64,000 bases of DNA from positions 2,418,001 to 2,482,000 of the forward strand of contig NC_019978.1 in NCBI RefSeq assembly GCF_000328625.1. The letters run 5' to 3'. The DNA comes from Halobacteroides halobius DSM 5150. Its GTDB lineage: Bacteria > Bacillota > Halanaerobiia > Halobacteroidales > Halobacteroidaceae. Shown in pieces: positions 8,231 to 18,332 of the stretch; positions within the stretch are counted from its first letter, which is position 1; each line of letters begins with the position of its first letter. Below the pieces are notes generated by a model. The model was not told the origin of the DNA and ran no database searches. It saw only the letters and a program-made list of their open reading frames with translations. Made by a program: the position numbers and the translations under genes.

Positions 8231-8719
8231 TTAAGCCTGCAAAAGTAGTTCTATTGCTTCCCTAACTGCACCTCTACCTCCAGCACGTTTTGTTATATAA
8301 TCTACCTTTTCTTTAACTTGACTTACTCCATTAGCTACAGTCAAAGCCAGTCCAACCTTCTCTAAAATAGGTAGATCATTGACGTCGTCACCAATATAAG
8401 CCACTTCATCTTCTGTAATTTGATATTTCTCTAATAAACTAGTAAAAACTCCTAATTTATCATCAATATTTTGATAAACTTGATCAATTTCTAATTCATC
8501 TGCTCTACGTTCTACTAACTTAGATTCTCGCCCTGTAATAATCGCTGTCTTAATCCCTGCCTCTTGAGCCAATTTAATCCCCATACCATCCTGAACATGA
8601 AAAAATTTGAACTCCTCACCGTCATTACCGAGTACGATTCTGCCATCTGTTAACACACCATCAACATCTGTAATAAATAATTTTATCTTAACTACTTTTT
8701 CTTTTAGTTGCTCATCCAT
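8231..8719 (-). CDS. kdsC: Kdo-8-phosphate phosphatase KdsC
   Basis: About 162 residues of the HAD superfamily, subclass without cap domain. Motif I is FITDVDGVLTDG (two Asp for phosphoryl transfer), motif II IITGRES and motif IV YIGDDVNDLPIL. It hydrolyses Kdo-8-phosphate to Kdo. The ATG giving MDEQLKEK follows AGAGGTGA; the GTG three codons earlier is less suited. It stands in the kdsB-kdsA-kdsD-kdsC run, so the Kdo assignment over other HAD phosphatases is firm. Confidence 0.95.
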   Translation of the reverse strand: MDEQLKEKVVKIKLFITDVDGVLTDGRIVLGNDGEEFKFFHVQDGMGIKLAQEAGIKTAIITGRESKLVERRADELEIDQVYQNIDDKLGVFTSLLEKYQITEDEVAYIGDDVNDLPILEKVGLALTVANGVSQVKEKVDYITKRAGGRGAVREAIELLLQA

Positions 8720-8749
8720 TATTTTCACCTCTTATCAATTTGAAATTAA

Positions 8750-9727
8750 CTAAATAACCCCAGCCTTAAGTAAGTCTTGAAAATTAACTAATCCTAAAGG
8801 TTTACCTTCTTGGTCCACTACTGGCAAATCATTAATCTCTTTATCTTGCATAATTTTTAGTGCTTCTGCTGCTAATTTATCCGGTGTAATAGTTGTAGGC
8901 CCTACAGACATTATCTCTTGGGCTTCTTTATGCATTAAATGAGGATCTTCTTCTAACAATCGCCTAATATCACCATCAGTAATAATCCCTGCTAATTCAC
9001 CTTCAGCATCAACAATATTAGCTGCGCCCATCCTAGTAGAAGTCATAACAAATAAAGTCTCTTTTAAAGTAGAATCCTGCTTAACTATTGGATTACGTTC
9101 TCTAACATGTAATACGTCATCAACTGTCAATAATAGTTGCCTACCTAAACTACCTCCTGGATGATAAAGTGCAAAATCTTCTGGTTTAAAGTCTCTAATA
9201 GCCAATAATACCATTGCTAAGGCATCACCTAAAGCTAAGGCTGCTGTAGTACTAGCTGTTGGTGCTAAATTTAACGGACAAGCTTCTTCTTCAATAGCAG
9301 CTTCTAAAGTATAATCTCCAGTTTGGGCCAAAGTCGATTCAATATTACCAGTAATAGCTGCAATTTGGGCTCCGATCCGTTTAATTACAGGTAAGATATT
9401 GACTATTTCTTCTGTTTCTCCACTATTAGAGATAGCAATTATTATATCCTTTTCAGTTACCATCCCCAAATCACCATGGATTGCCTCAGCTGGATGAAGA
9501 AAAAAAGCAGGAGTTCCGGTACTAGATAAAGTAGCTGCTAATTTCTTAGCAATAAAACCTGACTTACCCATCCCCGTCATAATCACTCGCCCCGTACAAT
9601 CTAAAATTTCTTGTACCACAGCTACAAATTCCTGATCTATTGCTTCAGATACACCTTTTATAGCTTCTGCTTCAATCTTTAGTACTTCTTGAGCTTGTTC
9701 TTTTATTGCTATCTCTTTTTGAGACAT
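8750..9727 (-). CDS. kdsD: Arabinose-5-phosphate isomerase KdsD
   Basis: 325 residues: a SIS sugar isomerase domain (about 40-175, with GMGKSGFIAKK and ISNSGETEEI) and two CBS domains (about 205-265 and 275-325). It converts ribulose-5-phosphate to arabinose-5-phosphate, the first step to Kdo. The ATG at 9727 has GGAGGGG upstream; an in-frame TTG 6 codons earlier would put the ribosome site inside the protein. It starts right after the kdsA stop. Confidence 0.95.
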   Translation of the reverse strand: MSQKEIAIKEQAQEVLKIEAEAIKGVSEAIDQEFVAVVQEILDCTGRVIMTGMGKSGFIAKKLAATLSSTGTPAFFLHPAEAIHGDLGMVTEKDIIIAISNSGETEEIVNILPVIKRIGAQIAAITGNIESTLAQTGDYTLEAAIEEEACPLNLAPTASTTAALALGDALAMVLLAIRDFKPEDFALYHPGGSLGRQLLLTVDDVLHVRERNPIVKQDSTLKETLFVMTSTRMGAANIVDAEGELAGIITDGDIRRLLEEDPHLMHKEAQEIMSVGPTTITPDKLAAEALKIMQDKEINDLPVVDQEGKPLGLVNFQDLLKAGVI

Positions 9728-9728
9728 T

Positions 9729-10556
9729 TTAACCCCTCCGTACAATATTATTAATTTCTTGGGCTTGCTTAAGTAAATCTTCTAAATCTTCTAATCGCAC
9801 CATATTTGGCCCATCACATAAAGCAGTATCTGGCCTATCATGCACCTCCATAAATAAAGAATCAATTCCAGCACCTACAGCAGCCCGAGTTAAATATGGT
9901 ACATACTCTCGTTCTCCTGTTGAGGAATCACCTGCTCCACCCGGCAACTGAACACTATGAGTAGCATCAAAAACAACTGGATAACCTGTTTCTCTCATGC
10001 GAGGTAGAGAACGCATATCTACTACTAAATTATTGTAGCCAAAAGAAGCTCCCCGTTCTGTTAATAAAATCTTTTTATTACCTGTACTTTCAATCTTCTC
10101 TATCACTTGTTCAATATCCCATGGTGCTAAAAATTGCCCCTTTTTAACATTAACCACCCTGCCAGTTTTACCAACAGCAGTTACTAAATCAGTCTGCCGG
10201 GATAGAAAGGCTGGAACCTGAATAACATTTAAAACCTCTCCTGCTACTTTAGCTTCTTTAACAGAATGAACATCAGATAATACTGGTAGATTAAATTCAT
10301 CCTTTACTCGCTGTAAAATCTTTAACCCCTTCTCTAATCCAGGACCACGATAAGATTCAATTGAAGAACGATTAGCTTTATCATAAGAAGATTTAAAAAC
10401 ATACGGAATATCCAATTTAGTAGTAATTTTTTTCAATTCTTCTGCCATTCGTAAAACATGATCTTCACTTTCAATTACACAAGGTCCAGCTAATAAAACA
10501 AAAGGGTTGTCAGCTCCAAACTTAACATCATCATTTAATACTACTTCATTTACCAT
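9729..10556 (-). CDS. kdsA: Kdo-8-phosphate synthase KdsA
   Basis: 275 residues of the TIM-barrel DAHP/Kdo8P synthase family. Landmarks are [52 protein letters not shown] and the [11 protein letters not shown] stretch. It condenses phosphoenolpyruvate with arabinose-5-phosphate. GGAGGGG precedes the ATG. The Cys in AGPCVIES is a metal ligand in the metal-dependent KdsA class, but the residue also occurs in other contexts, so metal dependence is only suggested. Confidence 0.96.
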   Translation of the reverse strand: MVNEVVLNDDVKFGADNPFVLLAGPCVIESEDHVLRMAEELKKITTKLDIPYVFKSSYDKANRSSIESYRGPGLEKGLKILQRVKDEFNLPVLSDVHSVKEAKVAGEVLNVIQVPAFLSRQTDLVTAVGKTGRVVNVKKGQFLAPWDIEQVIEKIESTGNKKILLTERGASFGYNNLVVDMRSLPRMRETGYPVVFDATHSVQLPGGAGDSSTGEREYVPYLTRAAVGAGIDSLFMEVHDRPDTALCDGPNMVRLEDLEDLLKQAQEINNIVRRG

Positions 10557-10576
10557 TTATACCCCTCCAATTAAAT

Positions 10577-11302
10577 TCATGATTGATTTACTATCTTCCT
10601 TACCTTCTCTAAATCATCTTTAGTATCAACCCCAATAGATTGATGCTCTGTCTTAACAACCTTAATCTTATAACCATTCTCTAAAGCTCTTAGTTGCTCT
10701 AAAGATTCCTGCTGCTCTAAAGGAGTAGCAGGTAAATCAGCATAATTTAATAAAAATTCTCTACGATAAACGTATAATCCAATATGTTTATAATAAGTAA
10801 TATCATTTTCCTGGTGTGGATAGGGAATAGGTGCGCGAGAAAAATAAAGAGCAAAATCATTCTTATCAGTTACTACTTTAACCAGATTGGGATTTTCTAA
10901 TTCTTCTGCGCTAATGATGGGATGTTTTAGAGTTCCCATCTGCAAATTATTATCCTCTAATAAAGGTTTCACTGCTTGATCAATCATCTCCGGAGCTATT
11001 AATGGTTCATCTCCTTGGACATTAACAATAATATCTGCCTCTAAATCATTGGCTACTTCAGCCAAACGATCAGTTCCTGTCTGGTGCTGAGAAGATGTCA
11101 TTTCTACCTTACCCCCAAAGTCTTTAACTACTTGATAAATTCTTTGGTCATCGGTAGCTACAATCACCTGATCTAGATTTTGAGCTTGAGCAGTTCTTTC
11201 ATAAACATGTTGAATCATTGCTTTACCCTTAATCTTTTTAATTGGCTTCCCTGGTAGCCGAGTAGAACTATAACGTGCTGGAATAATAGCTATTACTTTC
11301 AT
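10577..11302 (-). CDS. kdsB: CMP-Kdo synthetase KdsB
   Basis: 241 residues with the nucleotidyltransferase N-terminus [27 protein letters not shown] and the [10 protein letters not shown] segment typical of KdsB. It activates Kdo with CTP. The start follows GGAGGGA and overlaps the lpxK stop by 4 bp (11299-11302). Confidence 0.96.
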   Translation of the reverse strand: MKVIAIIPARYSSTRLPGKPIKKIKGKAMIQHVYERTAQAQNLDQVIVATDDQRIYQVVKDFGGKVEMTSSQHQTGTDRLAEVANDLEADIIVNVQGDEPLIAPEMIDQAVKPLLEDNNLQMGTLKHPIISAEELENPNLVKVVTDKNDFALYFSRAPIPYPHQENDITYYKHIGLYVYRREFLLNYADLPATPLEQQESLEQLRALENGYKIKVVKTEHQSIGVDTKDDLEKVRKIVNQS

Positions 11303-12423
11303 CGTTGTAATCCCTCCAACTGAATAAGAAGTTGATCTGCTTTTTCTTTAGAATCAAGAATCTCTATTTCAATCCCTAATACCTCAAGATTAATCTGCTG
11401 ACGATTTATTTCAGCTACTAATTCTTGATTAATACTAACTACGTCCTTTTCAGTAGTAATAATTCGATCTACATTCTGTTTAGAAGCAATAGTAAAAATC
11501 TCCATGATTTGGTCTTTAGTATAGGTATGATGATCAATAAACCGAAACTTATCTACTACTTGAGCTCCTAGATTCCGTAGTGTCTCTTCAAAAGCTTGTG
11601 GATTACCAATCCCTGATACAGCTAGTACCTTTTCTCCCTCTAAATCTAATTGTTTATACTCTTGCTTTCCTATATTTCGTAAATAAGTTGGTTTATGACG
11701 AGTAGTAATAATCAAGGCTTGGGGATTAAATCTTCTCAAACACTTCTTAATTTTTTTTAATTTTTCAGGGGTTATCTGGTCTGCTTTAGTCAACAACAAG
11801 CAATTAGCACGTTGAAGACTAGTTACTGGTTCTCTTAATCTACCTCGTGGTAATAAATAACCATTAGCAAAAGGATTAGTCGCATCAACTACTACTAAAT
11901 CGTAATCTCTTTTTACCTGCCAATGTTGAAAAGCATCATCTAAAATAATAAAATCCGGGCTAAATTCTTCTAGAGCTAACTTACCCGCTTTACTTCTTTC
12001 TTTACCAATCAATACAGGAGTAGAAAATAAACTACTAGCTAACATATAAGCTTCATCACCAGCTTTTTGAGCGGATAACAAAATCTCTTCTCCGTCTGTT
12101 ACTATCCCCAATTCTTTTTCTAATTGGCCCTTATAACCTCGATTAATAATAACTGATTGATAATTATTCTTTTCTAGTCTACGGGCTAACATCTTAACTA
12201 CTGGAGTTTTGCCTGTACCTCCTACTGTTATATTACCTACACTAATCACAGGTACAGACAACTTAGTTGATTTTTTAATTCCCCAGTCATAGGCCTTCTT
12301 TCTAGTCCAAACTATACCTTGGTAAACCCAAGCTAAACCGGTTAATAAAACTAAAACAACTTTATCTTTAATACTCCGCTTTTGTCCTGTAATTACTTCC
12401 AATAGATACTTTTCTAATTTCAT
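11299..12423 (-). CDS. lpxK: Lipid A 4'-kinase LpxK
   Basis: 374 residues. An N-terminal membrane-associated helix (about 20-40) precedes a P-loop [14 protein letters not shown] (about 62-75) and downstream [19 protein letters not shown], both hallmarks of LpxK. It phosphorylates tetraacyldisaccharide-1-phosphate to lipid IVA on the inner membrane. GGAGG precedes the ATG. The Kdo transferase gene waaA, often beside lpxK, is not found here or elsewhere in the window. Confidence 0.95.
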   Translation of the reverse strand: MKLEKYLLEVITGQKRSIKDKVVLVLLTGLAWVYQGIVWTRKKAYDWGIKKSTKLSVPVISVGNITVGGTGKTPVVKMLARRLEKNNYQSVIINRGYKGQLEKELGIVTDGEEILLSAQKAGDEAYMLASSLFSTPVLIGKERSKAGKLALEEFSPDFIILDDAFQHWQVKRDYDLVVVDATNPFANGYLLPRGRLREPVTSLQRANCLLLTKADQITPEKLKKIKKCLRRFNPQALIITTRHKPTYLRNIGKQEYKQLDLEGEKVLAVSGIGNPQAFEETLRNLGAQVVDKFRFIDHHTYTKDQIMEIFTIASKQNVDRIITTEKDVVSINQELVAEINRQQINLEVLGIEIEILDSKEKADQLLIQLEGLQR

Positions 12424-12425
12424 AA

Positions 12426-13049
12426 TTATGCCTCCAGCATCTTTTGGGCACTAACAACTGCTGCTTCAAGATGTTCTTTCAATTTCTGTTGATAACATTC
12501 ATTAACCTCTGTTACTTCTAAAGGCTTACCGTATACTAAAGCCCCTTTAGCAAGAGGGTATGGTAACTCGAATTTATCCCAACTATTAAAAACCTTTTTT
12601 TTAGAAAAAGACACCCCCAAAGGAATAATTGTACTATTTGTCTTTTGAGCTAAATATAAAATACCAGATTTAACTTTATGTCGAGGACCGGTTGGCCCGT
12701 CTGGAGTAATAGCTACATTTTTTCCTCTTCTTATCTCTTTAACTAACTTAAGCAAAGAGCGAGCTCCTCCTCTAGAAGTAGAACCCCTAACCACTCCCCA
12801 GCCAAGTTTATTTAAAACTTGACTAATATATTCACCATCATCACTTTGACTAGCTAATGCAATATGACCTTTGTTTCTAAGATGATAAACAGGCAACCAT
12901 AGTTGTCCATGCCACATAGCAAAAATAATCTGTTTATTATCCTTTTGTAAATTGGTTACTCTTGATTCATTCTTAACTTGTAACCTTAGACTACCATTAG
13001 TCATCTTAGATAACCAGTAAGCCAGCCAAGGAATTATCCTTTTTTTCAT
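12426..13049 (-). CDS. DUF374/LPLAT-like lysophospholipid acyltransferase family protein
   Basis: 207 residues. The segment FAMWHGQLWLPVY carries the H of the acyltransferase-type motif, followed by ASQSDDGEYISQVL and ITPDGPTGPRHKVKSGI, which is the DUF374 signature. The family is found beside msbA and lpxK in diderm Firmicutes and some proteobacteria; its exact acyl substrate is not established, so a lipid A or phospholipid role is inferred from context. AGGTGAT precedes the start. Confidence 0.85.
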   Translation of the reverse strand: MKKRIIPWLAYWLSKMTNGSLRLQVKNESRVTNLQKDNKQIIFAMWHGQLWLPVYHLRNKGHIALASQSDDGEYISQVLNKLGWGVVRGSTSRGGARSLLKLVKEIRRGKNVAITPDGPTGPRHKVKSGILYLAQKTNSTIIPLGVSFSKKKVFNSWDKFELPYPLAKGALVYGKPLEVTEVNECYQQKLKEHLEAAVVSAQKMLEA

Positions 13050-13057
13050 CCTATCAC

Positions 13058-14779
13058 CTACTTATCAAACTGTGCTTGATATAAACCTTCATAAATTCCT
13101 TCCTGCTTGATTAACTCTTCATGAGTTCCTGTCTCTACTATTCTTCCTTCATCCATCACTACAATTTTATCAGCATTTAAAATTGTAGATAATCTATGAG
13201 CAATTACAAAGGTGGTTCTATTCTCCATTAACCTCTCTAGAGCTTCTTGGACTAAAGCTTCCGATTCAGTGTCTAAAGCTGAAGTAGCCTCATCTAAAAT
13301 TAAGATTTCAGGATCATTTAAAATAGCTCGTGCGATAGCTATTCTTTGTTTTTGGCCACCAGATAAACCGACTCCCCGCTCACCAATCTGTGTTTGGTAA
13401 TCGTCAGCAAAACTCATGATAAAATCATGAGCATTGGCTGCCTTAGCTGCTTGAACAATATCTTGCCGATTCGCTTCTAGATTACCATACAAAATATTAT
13501 CTGCGATAGTTCCTCCAAATAAAATAGTTTCTTGTGGTACAATTCCTATTTTATCACGTAAAGAGTCAACTTTAAACTCTTTAATATTTAATCCATTAAT
13601 AGTAACAAATCCTTGGTTAGGATCATAAAATCGAGGTACTAAATTAACTAGGGTAGATTTACCAGCACCACTAGGACCTACTAAAGCTACCATCTGCCCT
13701 GGTTGAGCCTCTAAATTTACCCTATCTAAAGCTAGTTCATCATTATCATAACTAAAGGAGACATTATTAAAGTTGATAGTACCATTAACTTTAGTTAACT
13801 TACGAGCATCAGGTTGATCTTGAATAGTCGGCTGAATATCAATAATTTCAAAAATTCTTTCTGCTGCAGCTAAAGCTCGTTGAATAGTTCCTGATAATCT
13901 GGTTAGTGATTTTAATGGATTCGTAATATACAATAATAAAGTAAAGAAACTGGTTAACTCACCTGCTGTCATATATCCAGCAATTACTTCTCGACCACCA
14001 TACCAAAGAACAACAATAAATGAAAGAGCAGCTAAAAACTCAGTTGCAGGAGTCAAGGTAGCTTTAAGCTGAGAGTTTTTTAGGTTGGCCCTAAAATTAG
14101 CATAATTTTGTTCTTGAAAGCGCTCATATTCATAATCCTCTCGCCCAAAAGACTTAACCACTCTAACCCCACTAATCGTTTCCTGTAAAACATCTGATAC
14201 ATTAGCAACTTTAACTTGAGCTCTCTTACTTACCTTTCTAATTCTACGATTAAATTTATCTACTACATATCCAATCAAAGGAAATAAAACAAAAGAAACT
14301 ATAGCCAAACGCCAATTATCATAAAATAACTTACTTACACCACCAATTAATATAAACACCTTACTAAAAACACCAATTGCTCCTGATACAATAGCACCTT
14401 GTAAAACGCTTATATCATTAGTAGCTCGAGACATAATCTCTCCTGTCTTATTTTTAGCATAAAAATCTAAAGATAAACTCTGTAAATGGCTATATAAATT
14501 AGCTCGTAGATCCTTAATAGCATGTTGGGATACATACGCAGTCAAATATTTTTGACCATACTGAAAGATTCCACGAAACAAAAATAAAAAGAACATACCT
14601 ACAATTAACCAATTTAACTTATCCATTTGGGCTTGACCAATTACAGTATCGATTAATTTCCCGAACCTATCAAAAAAGAAAATAGATAAAGCAGCATTAA
14701 ATAACATACAAACAACCGCCAATAAAAGCCGACCCTTATAGGGATTTAAATAACCTAATACTCGTTTAGCTAGTTTCAT
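13058..14779 (-). CDS. msbA: Lipid A flippase-type ABC exporter MsbA
   Basis: 573 residues with a fused exporter layout: a six-helix membrane domain (about 15-310) and a C-terminal ATPase (about 335-573) with Walker A GPSGAGKSTL, Q-loop IVPQETILF, signature LSGGQKQRIAIAR, Walker B ILILDEATSALD and switch His in IAHRLST. It acts as a homodimer that flips lipid A-core across the inner membrane. The start overlaps the lpxB stop by 4 bp. The MsbA call rests on context; sequence alone would allow a multidrug exporter. Confidence 0.92.
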   Translation of the reverse strand: MKLAKRVLGYLNPYKGRLLLAVVCMLFNAALSIFFFDRFGKLIDTVIGQAQMDKLNWLIVGMFFLFLFRGIFQYGQKYLTAYVSQHAIKDLRANLYSHLQSLSLDFYAKNKTGEIMSRATNDISVLQGAIVSGAIGVFSKVFILIGGVSKLFYDNWRLAIVSFVLFPLIGYVVDKFNRRIRKVSKRAQVKVANVSDVLQETISGVRVVKSFGREDYEYERFQEQNYANFRANLKNSQLKATLTPATEFLAALSFIVVLWYGGREVIAGYMTAGELTSFFTLLLYITNPLKSLTRLSGTIQRALAAAERIFEIIDIQPTIQDQPDARKLTKVNGTINFNNVSFSYDNDELALDRVNLEAQPGQMVALVGPSGAGKSTLVNLVPRFYDPNQGFVTINGLNIKEFKVDSLRDKIGIVPQETILFGGTIADNILYGNLEANRQDIVQAAKAANAHDFIMSFADDYQTQIGERGVGLSGGQKQRIAIARAILNDPEILILDEATSALDTESEALVQEALERLMENRTTFVIAHRLSTILNADKIVVMDEGRIVETGTHEELIKQEGIYEGLYQAQFDK

Positions 14780-15915
14780 ATCACAATTCCTCCTGTATCT
14801 AATACCAGCCTAGCTACTTGTTTAGTAGCATTCTTAGGACCTAATTTTGCTTTAATATTTGCTAAATCTTTTTTTATCTGATTAACTTTTCTTTCTGAAT
14901 CTAAAATATTAATTACTTCTTTAGCTAAATTACTACCTGTAACCTCATTTTGTAATAATTCAGGGACTATTTCTTTTTCAGATATAATATTTGGCAAACC
15001 AATAAATGGTAACTTAACTAATAGTTTGCCTAACCAATAGGTAGACCAAGAAGTCTGATAAGCAATTACCATTGGTGTTTGCAGGCAGGCTGCTTCTAAA
15101 GTAGCAGTTCCTGAGGCTACTAATAATAAATCAGTTACCTCCATTACTTCATAAGAATGGCCCGTAACCAATTGTACATCTACTTTATAATCTTTAATTT
15201 TTTCCTTTATTTTAGTTTGATCTATAGTCTCAGCTACTGGTAAAATAAAATTAGTAATAGAAAAGTGACTGCTAATTATATCTGCTGCTTCTAACATTGG
15301 CCCTAATAAACTATCTAACTCCTGTTGGCGGCTCCCAGGTAGTAATCCAATTACTTTTCCTGTTAAATCAAGCTTAAATTCTTCTTTAAACTCCTGATAA
15401 CTTAATTGTGGTTCTACCATGTCCAATAAAGGATGGCCTACAAATTCTACATCAGCTCCTGCCTTACGGTAAACCTTCTCTTCCATAGGAAAAACAGATG
15501 CAATCTTAGCTCCATATTTCGCCATTCTTTTGGCCCGCCATTTACCCCATACCCAAGCAGAAGGAGCAAAATAATTAACTACTGGAATTCCTAATTTAGC
15601 AGCTCGTTTAGCTACTTTCATATTAAAACCAGAATAATCTACCAAAAAAACAACATCTGGCTTTCTTTCTTTCATTGCTTCTTCTAATTGATTTAATTTA
15701 TCATACATTAATTTTAAATGTTTAATTGCTTCAGCAAAACCAATGGTACTTAATTTAGTAGGGTCGTATAAAATTTCTACCCCTGCTTGTTTCATCTGTT
15801 GTCCGCCAAAACCAAAAAATTCTACATCAGGATTTAACTTTTTAATCTCTTTAATAACTTTTGTAGCATGCATATCACCCGAAGCCTCTCCTGCTACTAC
15901 CATTATTTTACTCAT
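14776..15915 (-). CDS. lpxB: Lipid A disaccharide synthase LpxB
   Basis: 379 residues, GT-B-like fold of family GT19. Landmarks are VVAGEASGDMHA at the N-terminus, FLVDYSGFNMKVAK, YFAPSAWVWGKWRAKRM, LPGSRQQELDSLLG and VASGTATLEAA. It joins UDP-diacylglucosamine and lipid X at the inner membrane. The start follows GGTGATTAG. The repeat element at 15939-16130 separates it from lpxI. Confidence 0.96.
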   Translation of the reverse strand: MSKIMVVAGEASGDMHATKVIKEIKKLNPDVEFFGFGGQQMKQAGVEILYDPTKLSTIGFAEAIKHLKLMYDKLNQLEEAMKERKPDVVFLVDYSGFNMKVAKRAAKLGIPVVNYFAPSAWVWGKWRAKRMAKYGAKIASVFPMEEKVYRKAGADVEFVGHPLLDMVEPQLSYQEFKEEFKLDLTGKVIGLLPGSRQQELDSLLGPMLEAADIISSHFSITNFILPVAETIDQTKIKEKIKDYKVDVQLVTGHSYEVMEVTDLLLVASGTATLEAACLQTPMVIAYQTSWSTYWLGKLLVKLPFIGLPNIISEKEIVPELLQNEVTGSNLAKEVINILDSERKVNQIKKDLANIKAKLGPKNATKQVARLVLDTGGIVI

Positions 15916-15938
15916 CTAATCACCAACCTTATAAAATC

Positions 15939-16130
15939 AATTGACAATTTACAGTGTACAATAAAAGCTATATAAACTTAAATCTTCAATTCAAAAATTA
16001 TGATTTAATAGATAACTAAATCTAAAATTTTTCATGATAGTAAAGGATAGTTGCCTTAGAGCTAATATTGGAATTATTTATTATTTTATTGATTTTTAAT
16101 TGTCAATTATCAATTGTCCATTGTCAATTA
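15939..16130. repeat. MITE-like element with AATTGACAAT arms
   Basis: The left end carries AATTGACAATTTACAGTG and the right end ATTGTCCATTGTCAATTA, which is roughly its reverse complement; the right arm contains three imperfect ATTGTCAATT units. A block starting GATTTTTAATTGT and running about 40 bp is nearly identical at 52431-52470. The right end overlaps the lpxI stop codon (16128-16130). There is no reading frame inside, so a non-autonomous mobile or palindromic repeat is the best guess. Confidence 0.6.
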
Positions 16131-16937
16131 TTTTTCCATCGCCACTATTGGAATCCCTGCCTGATTAGCTTTTTTAATTACTTCTGTTTGATTTACGATA
16201 AATGTTTTATTAGCCTCAATGACTAGTCCCTTGGCCCCTACCTCAATTAATCTTTGTAAAGTTTCTAATCCTACTGTAGGTATATCAAAACGTAAATCTT
16301 GCTGAGGTTTACTAACTTTTGCTACTACTACTTCTTGGCAACCTAATTTACCGCCTCGACGTATAGCTTCATTAGTTCCTTCGATTGCTTCTACTGCCAT
16401 AACAGCTTTATCCTTAACTACTATAGTTTGTCCAATATCTAATCTGCCTATTTCTTTAGCCATTTTAAATCCGTATTTCATATCTGCTAAGACCTCTTCA
16501 CTTGGCTCAACAGTAGTTAAAGTTGCTGCATCAGGTAATAACTTTTCTATGAATTTAGTCTGGTCTGCTACTTTTATCCCTGCTTCTTTAAGCACCTTAA
16601 CTACTCCTAACATAATTGCATCATCATTCTTGTCTGGTAGAGAAGCTAATAATTGCTTAAATTTATTATCTAACTCAACCCCCTGGTATAATAACTCTTT
16701 AGTTACTTTTCCAAGCATTACAACTTCTGATACCTCTTCTTGTTGTAAAGTAGTAATAATTTTATCTAGTTGGCCCACTTCAATCTGATAGAAATGATCG
16801 GTTAAATCTGCTAATTTATTACTTGCAGCCTCTGGTGTGACTGTAATTACTACTATTTCATATCCTTGTTCTCTGGCAGCTTGAGTAAATAAAACTGGTA
16901 AATTTCCATTACCTGCTATTAATCCTATTTTAGACAT
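16128..16937 (-). CDS. lpxI: UDP-2,3-diacylglucosamine pyrophosphatase LpxI
   Basis: 269 residues of the LpxI (formerly DUF1009) family. The N-terminal MSKIGLIAGNGNLPVLF is diagnostic, with LPDKNDDAIMLGVVKVL and a C-terminal domain having KLGCQEVVVAKVSKPQQD and DIPTVGLETL. It hydrolyses UDP-diacylglucosamine to lipid X and replaces LpxH. The ATG at 16937 is preceded by CAGGAGGAAAAG; an earlier in-frame start 15 codons upstream has no such support. Its stop overlaps the end of the 15939-16130 repeat. Confidence 0.95.
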   Translation of the reverse strand: MSKIGLIAGNGNLPVLFTQAAREQGYEIVVITVTPEAASNKLADLTDHFYQIEVGQLDKIITTLQQEEVSEVVMLGKVTKELLYQGVELDNKFKQLLASLPDKNDDAIMLGVVKVLKEAGIKVADQTKFIEKLLPDAATLTTVEPSEEVLADMKYGFKMAKEIGRLDIGQTIVVKDKAVMAVEAIEGTNEAIRRGGKLGCQEVVVAKVSKPQQDLRFDIPTVGLETLQRLIEVGAKGLVIEANKTFIVNQTEVIKKANQAGIPIVAMEK

Positions 16938-16970
16938 ACTTTTCCTCCTGACTATATAAATTAAATTACA

Positions 16971-16999
16971 AGTCGTGAGCAAAATATTTACTCACGACT
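16971..16999. other. Perfect 9-bp inverted repeat between lpxA and lpxI
   Basis: AGTCGTGAG (16971-16979) and CTCACGACT (16991-16999) form a stem with an 11-nt loop in the short lpxA-lpxI gap. No T run follows on the minus strand, so it is not a typical terminator; an mRNA stability or processing hairpin is possible. Confidence 0.6.
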
Positions 17000-17044
17000 C
17001 CTAACCTAATTATTATATTTAATTTCCTCTTCAATCTAAAAAAA

Positions 17045-17860
17045 CTATCTACAAATACCGCGTTGGGCATTACGCAAGAAACGTAAAAAGTTTTCGATTA
17101 ACGGACTATTATCAAGCTCTTCTTCCATCTCTTCAATTGCTTGATTAGTATTTAGATTTGAACGATATAAGATTTTATAAGCCTGTTTAATCTTACGTCT
17201 AACCTCAGGTTTTACTTCATTTCTTCTTAAGCCTACAATATTAATTCCATTTACACTAGATGGATGACCATCTACTAGAATATATGGCGGTACATCCTTA
17301 ACAACTTTAGAACCTGCTCCTACCATAGCCATTTCTCCAATTCTAACAAACTGGTGTACACCAACTAAACCACCAATTACAGCTGAGTCTTCAACTATTA
17401 CATGACCCGCTAAATTAGCAGAATTAGACATAATAATATCATTACCCACTTGACAATCATGAGCTACATGACAATAAGCCATAATTAAATTATCATTACC
17501 AATTTTAGTTAGTCTCCCGCCATCCTCAGTCCCCCGATGAATAGTAGCAAACTCTCTAATTGTATTATTATCTCCAATTTCTAAGAAACTTTTTTCACCA
17601 GCAAACTTTAGATCTTGTGGTTCTTGACCAATAGAAGCACTATTAAAGATCTTATTATTCTTTCCAATTGTAGTCCAGCCTTTAATTACAGTATGTGGGC
17701 CAATCTCAGTATCTGCCCCAATCTCTACATGCTCACCAATTACAGCATACGGGCCAACCTCAACATTTTCTCCAATCTTAGCGTCTGGATGCACTACTGC
17801 AGTTTGATGAATTTGACCACCATTATTAAGATGAACTACATTATCTTTTTCTGCATTCAT
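17045..17860 (-). CDS. lpxA: UDP-GlcNAc O-acyltransferase LpxA
   Basis: 271 residues. Left-handed beta-helix hexapeptide repeats (HPDAKIGENVEVGPYAVIG and many more) run to about residue 195, then a helical C-terminal domain. The catalytic His region is MAYCHVAHDCQVG, and ANLAGHVIVED and GGLVGVHQFVRIG follow. It is the first enzyme of lipid A synthesis and uses 3-hydroxyacyl-ACP. GGAGGTGA precedes the ATG, 16 bp after the fabZ stop. Confidence 0.96.
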   Translation of the reverse strand: MNAEKDNVVHLNNGGQIHQTAVVHPDAKIGENVEVGPYAVIGEHVEIGADTEIGPHTVIKGWTTIGKNNKIFNSASIGQEPQDLKFAGEKSFLEIGDNNTIREFATIHRGTEDGGRLTKIGNDNLIMAYCHVAHDCQVGNDIIMSNSANLAGHVIVEDSAVIGGLVGVHQFVRIGEMAMVGAGSKVVKDVPPYILVDGHPSSVNGINIVGLRRNEVKPEVRRKIKQAYKILYRSNLNTNQAIEEMEEELDNSPLIENFLRFLRNAQRGICR

Positions 17861-17876
17861 TTACTTCACCTCCAGA

Positions 17877-18317
17877 TTATTTATCTTGAATAAAGCAAGT
17901 TAAAGTAGCTTCTGTAACAACTTCACCATCTACTAAAGCTTTAGCCTCTACCTTACCCATTCTTCCTCTTAATTTAGCAACTTCAATCTCCATAATTAGT
18001 TGGTCTCCTGGCTTAACTGGCTTTCTAAAACGAGCATCATTAATTCTACCAAAATAAGGCACCTTTTCTTCTGGATTATCTACAGTAGTTAATAAGCCAA
18101 TTCCTGCTACTTGAGCCATTGCTTCTACAATTAATACTCCAGGCATAATTGGATGACCAGGAAAGTGACCATTAAAGAATTCTTCATTCGTGGTTACATT
18201 CTTTAAACCTACAATTTTTTCTCCTGGTTCAACTTCTAAAATTTTATCCACTAATAAAAATGGATAACGATGTGGTAAAATCTCCTTAATTTCATCAATA
18301 TTCATTGCTTCTTCCAT
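17877..18317 (-). CDS. fabZ: 3-hydroxyacyl-ACP dehydratase FabZ
   Basis: 146 residues, hot-dog fold, with the motifs [13 protein letters not shown] and [23 protein letters not shown]; the His in GHFPGHP and the Glu of VEAMAQ are the catalytic pair. It makes enoyl-ACP for fatty acid elongation and competes with LpxA for 3-hydroxyacyl-ACP, which explains the location between lpxC and lpxA. GGAGGAG precedes the ATG. Confidence 0.97.
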   Translation of the reverse strand: MEEAMNIDEIKEILPHRYPFLLVDKILEVEPGEKIVGLKNVTTNEEFFNGHFPGHPIMPGVLIVEAMAQVAGIGLLTTVDNPEEKVPYFGRINDARFRKPVKPGDQLIMEIEVAKLRGRMGKVEAKALVDGEVVTEATLTCFIQDK

Positions 18318-18332
18318 AATTTAACTCCTCCT

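Noticed and set aside
13212-13400. Plus-strand open frame of 62 codons
   Set aside because: Shadow of the msbA ATPase domain.
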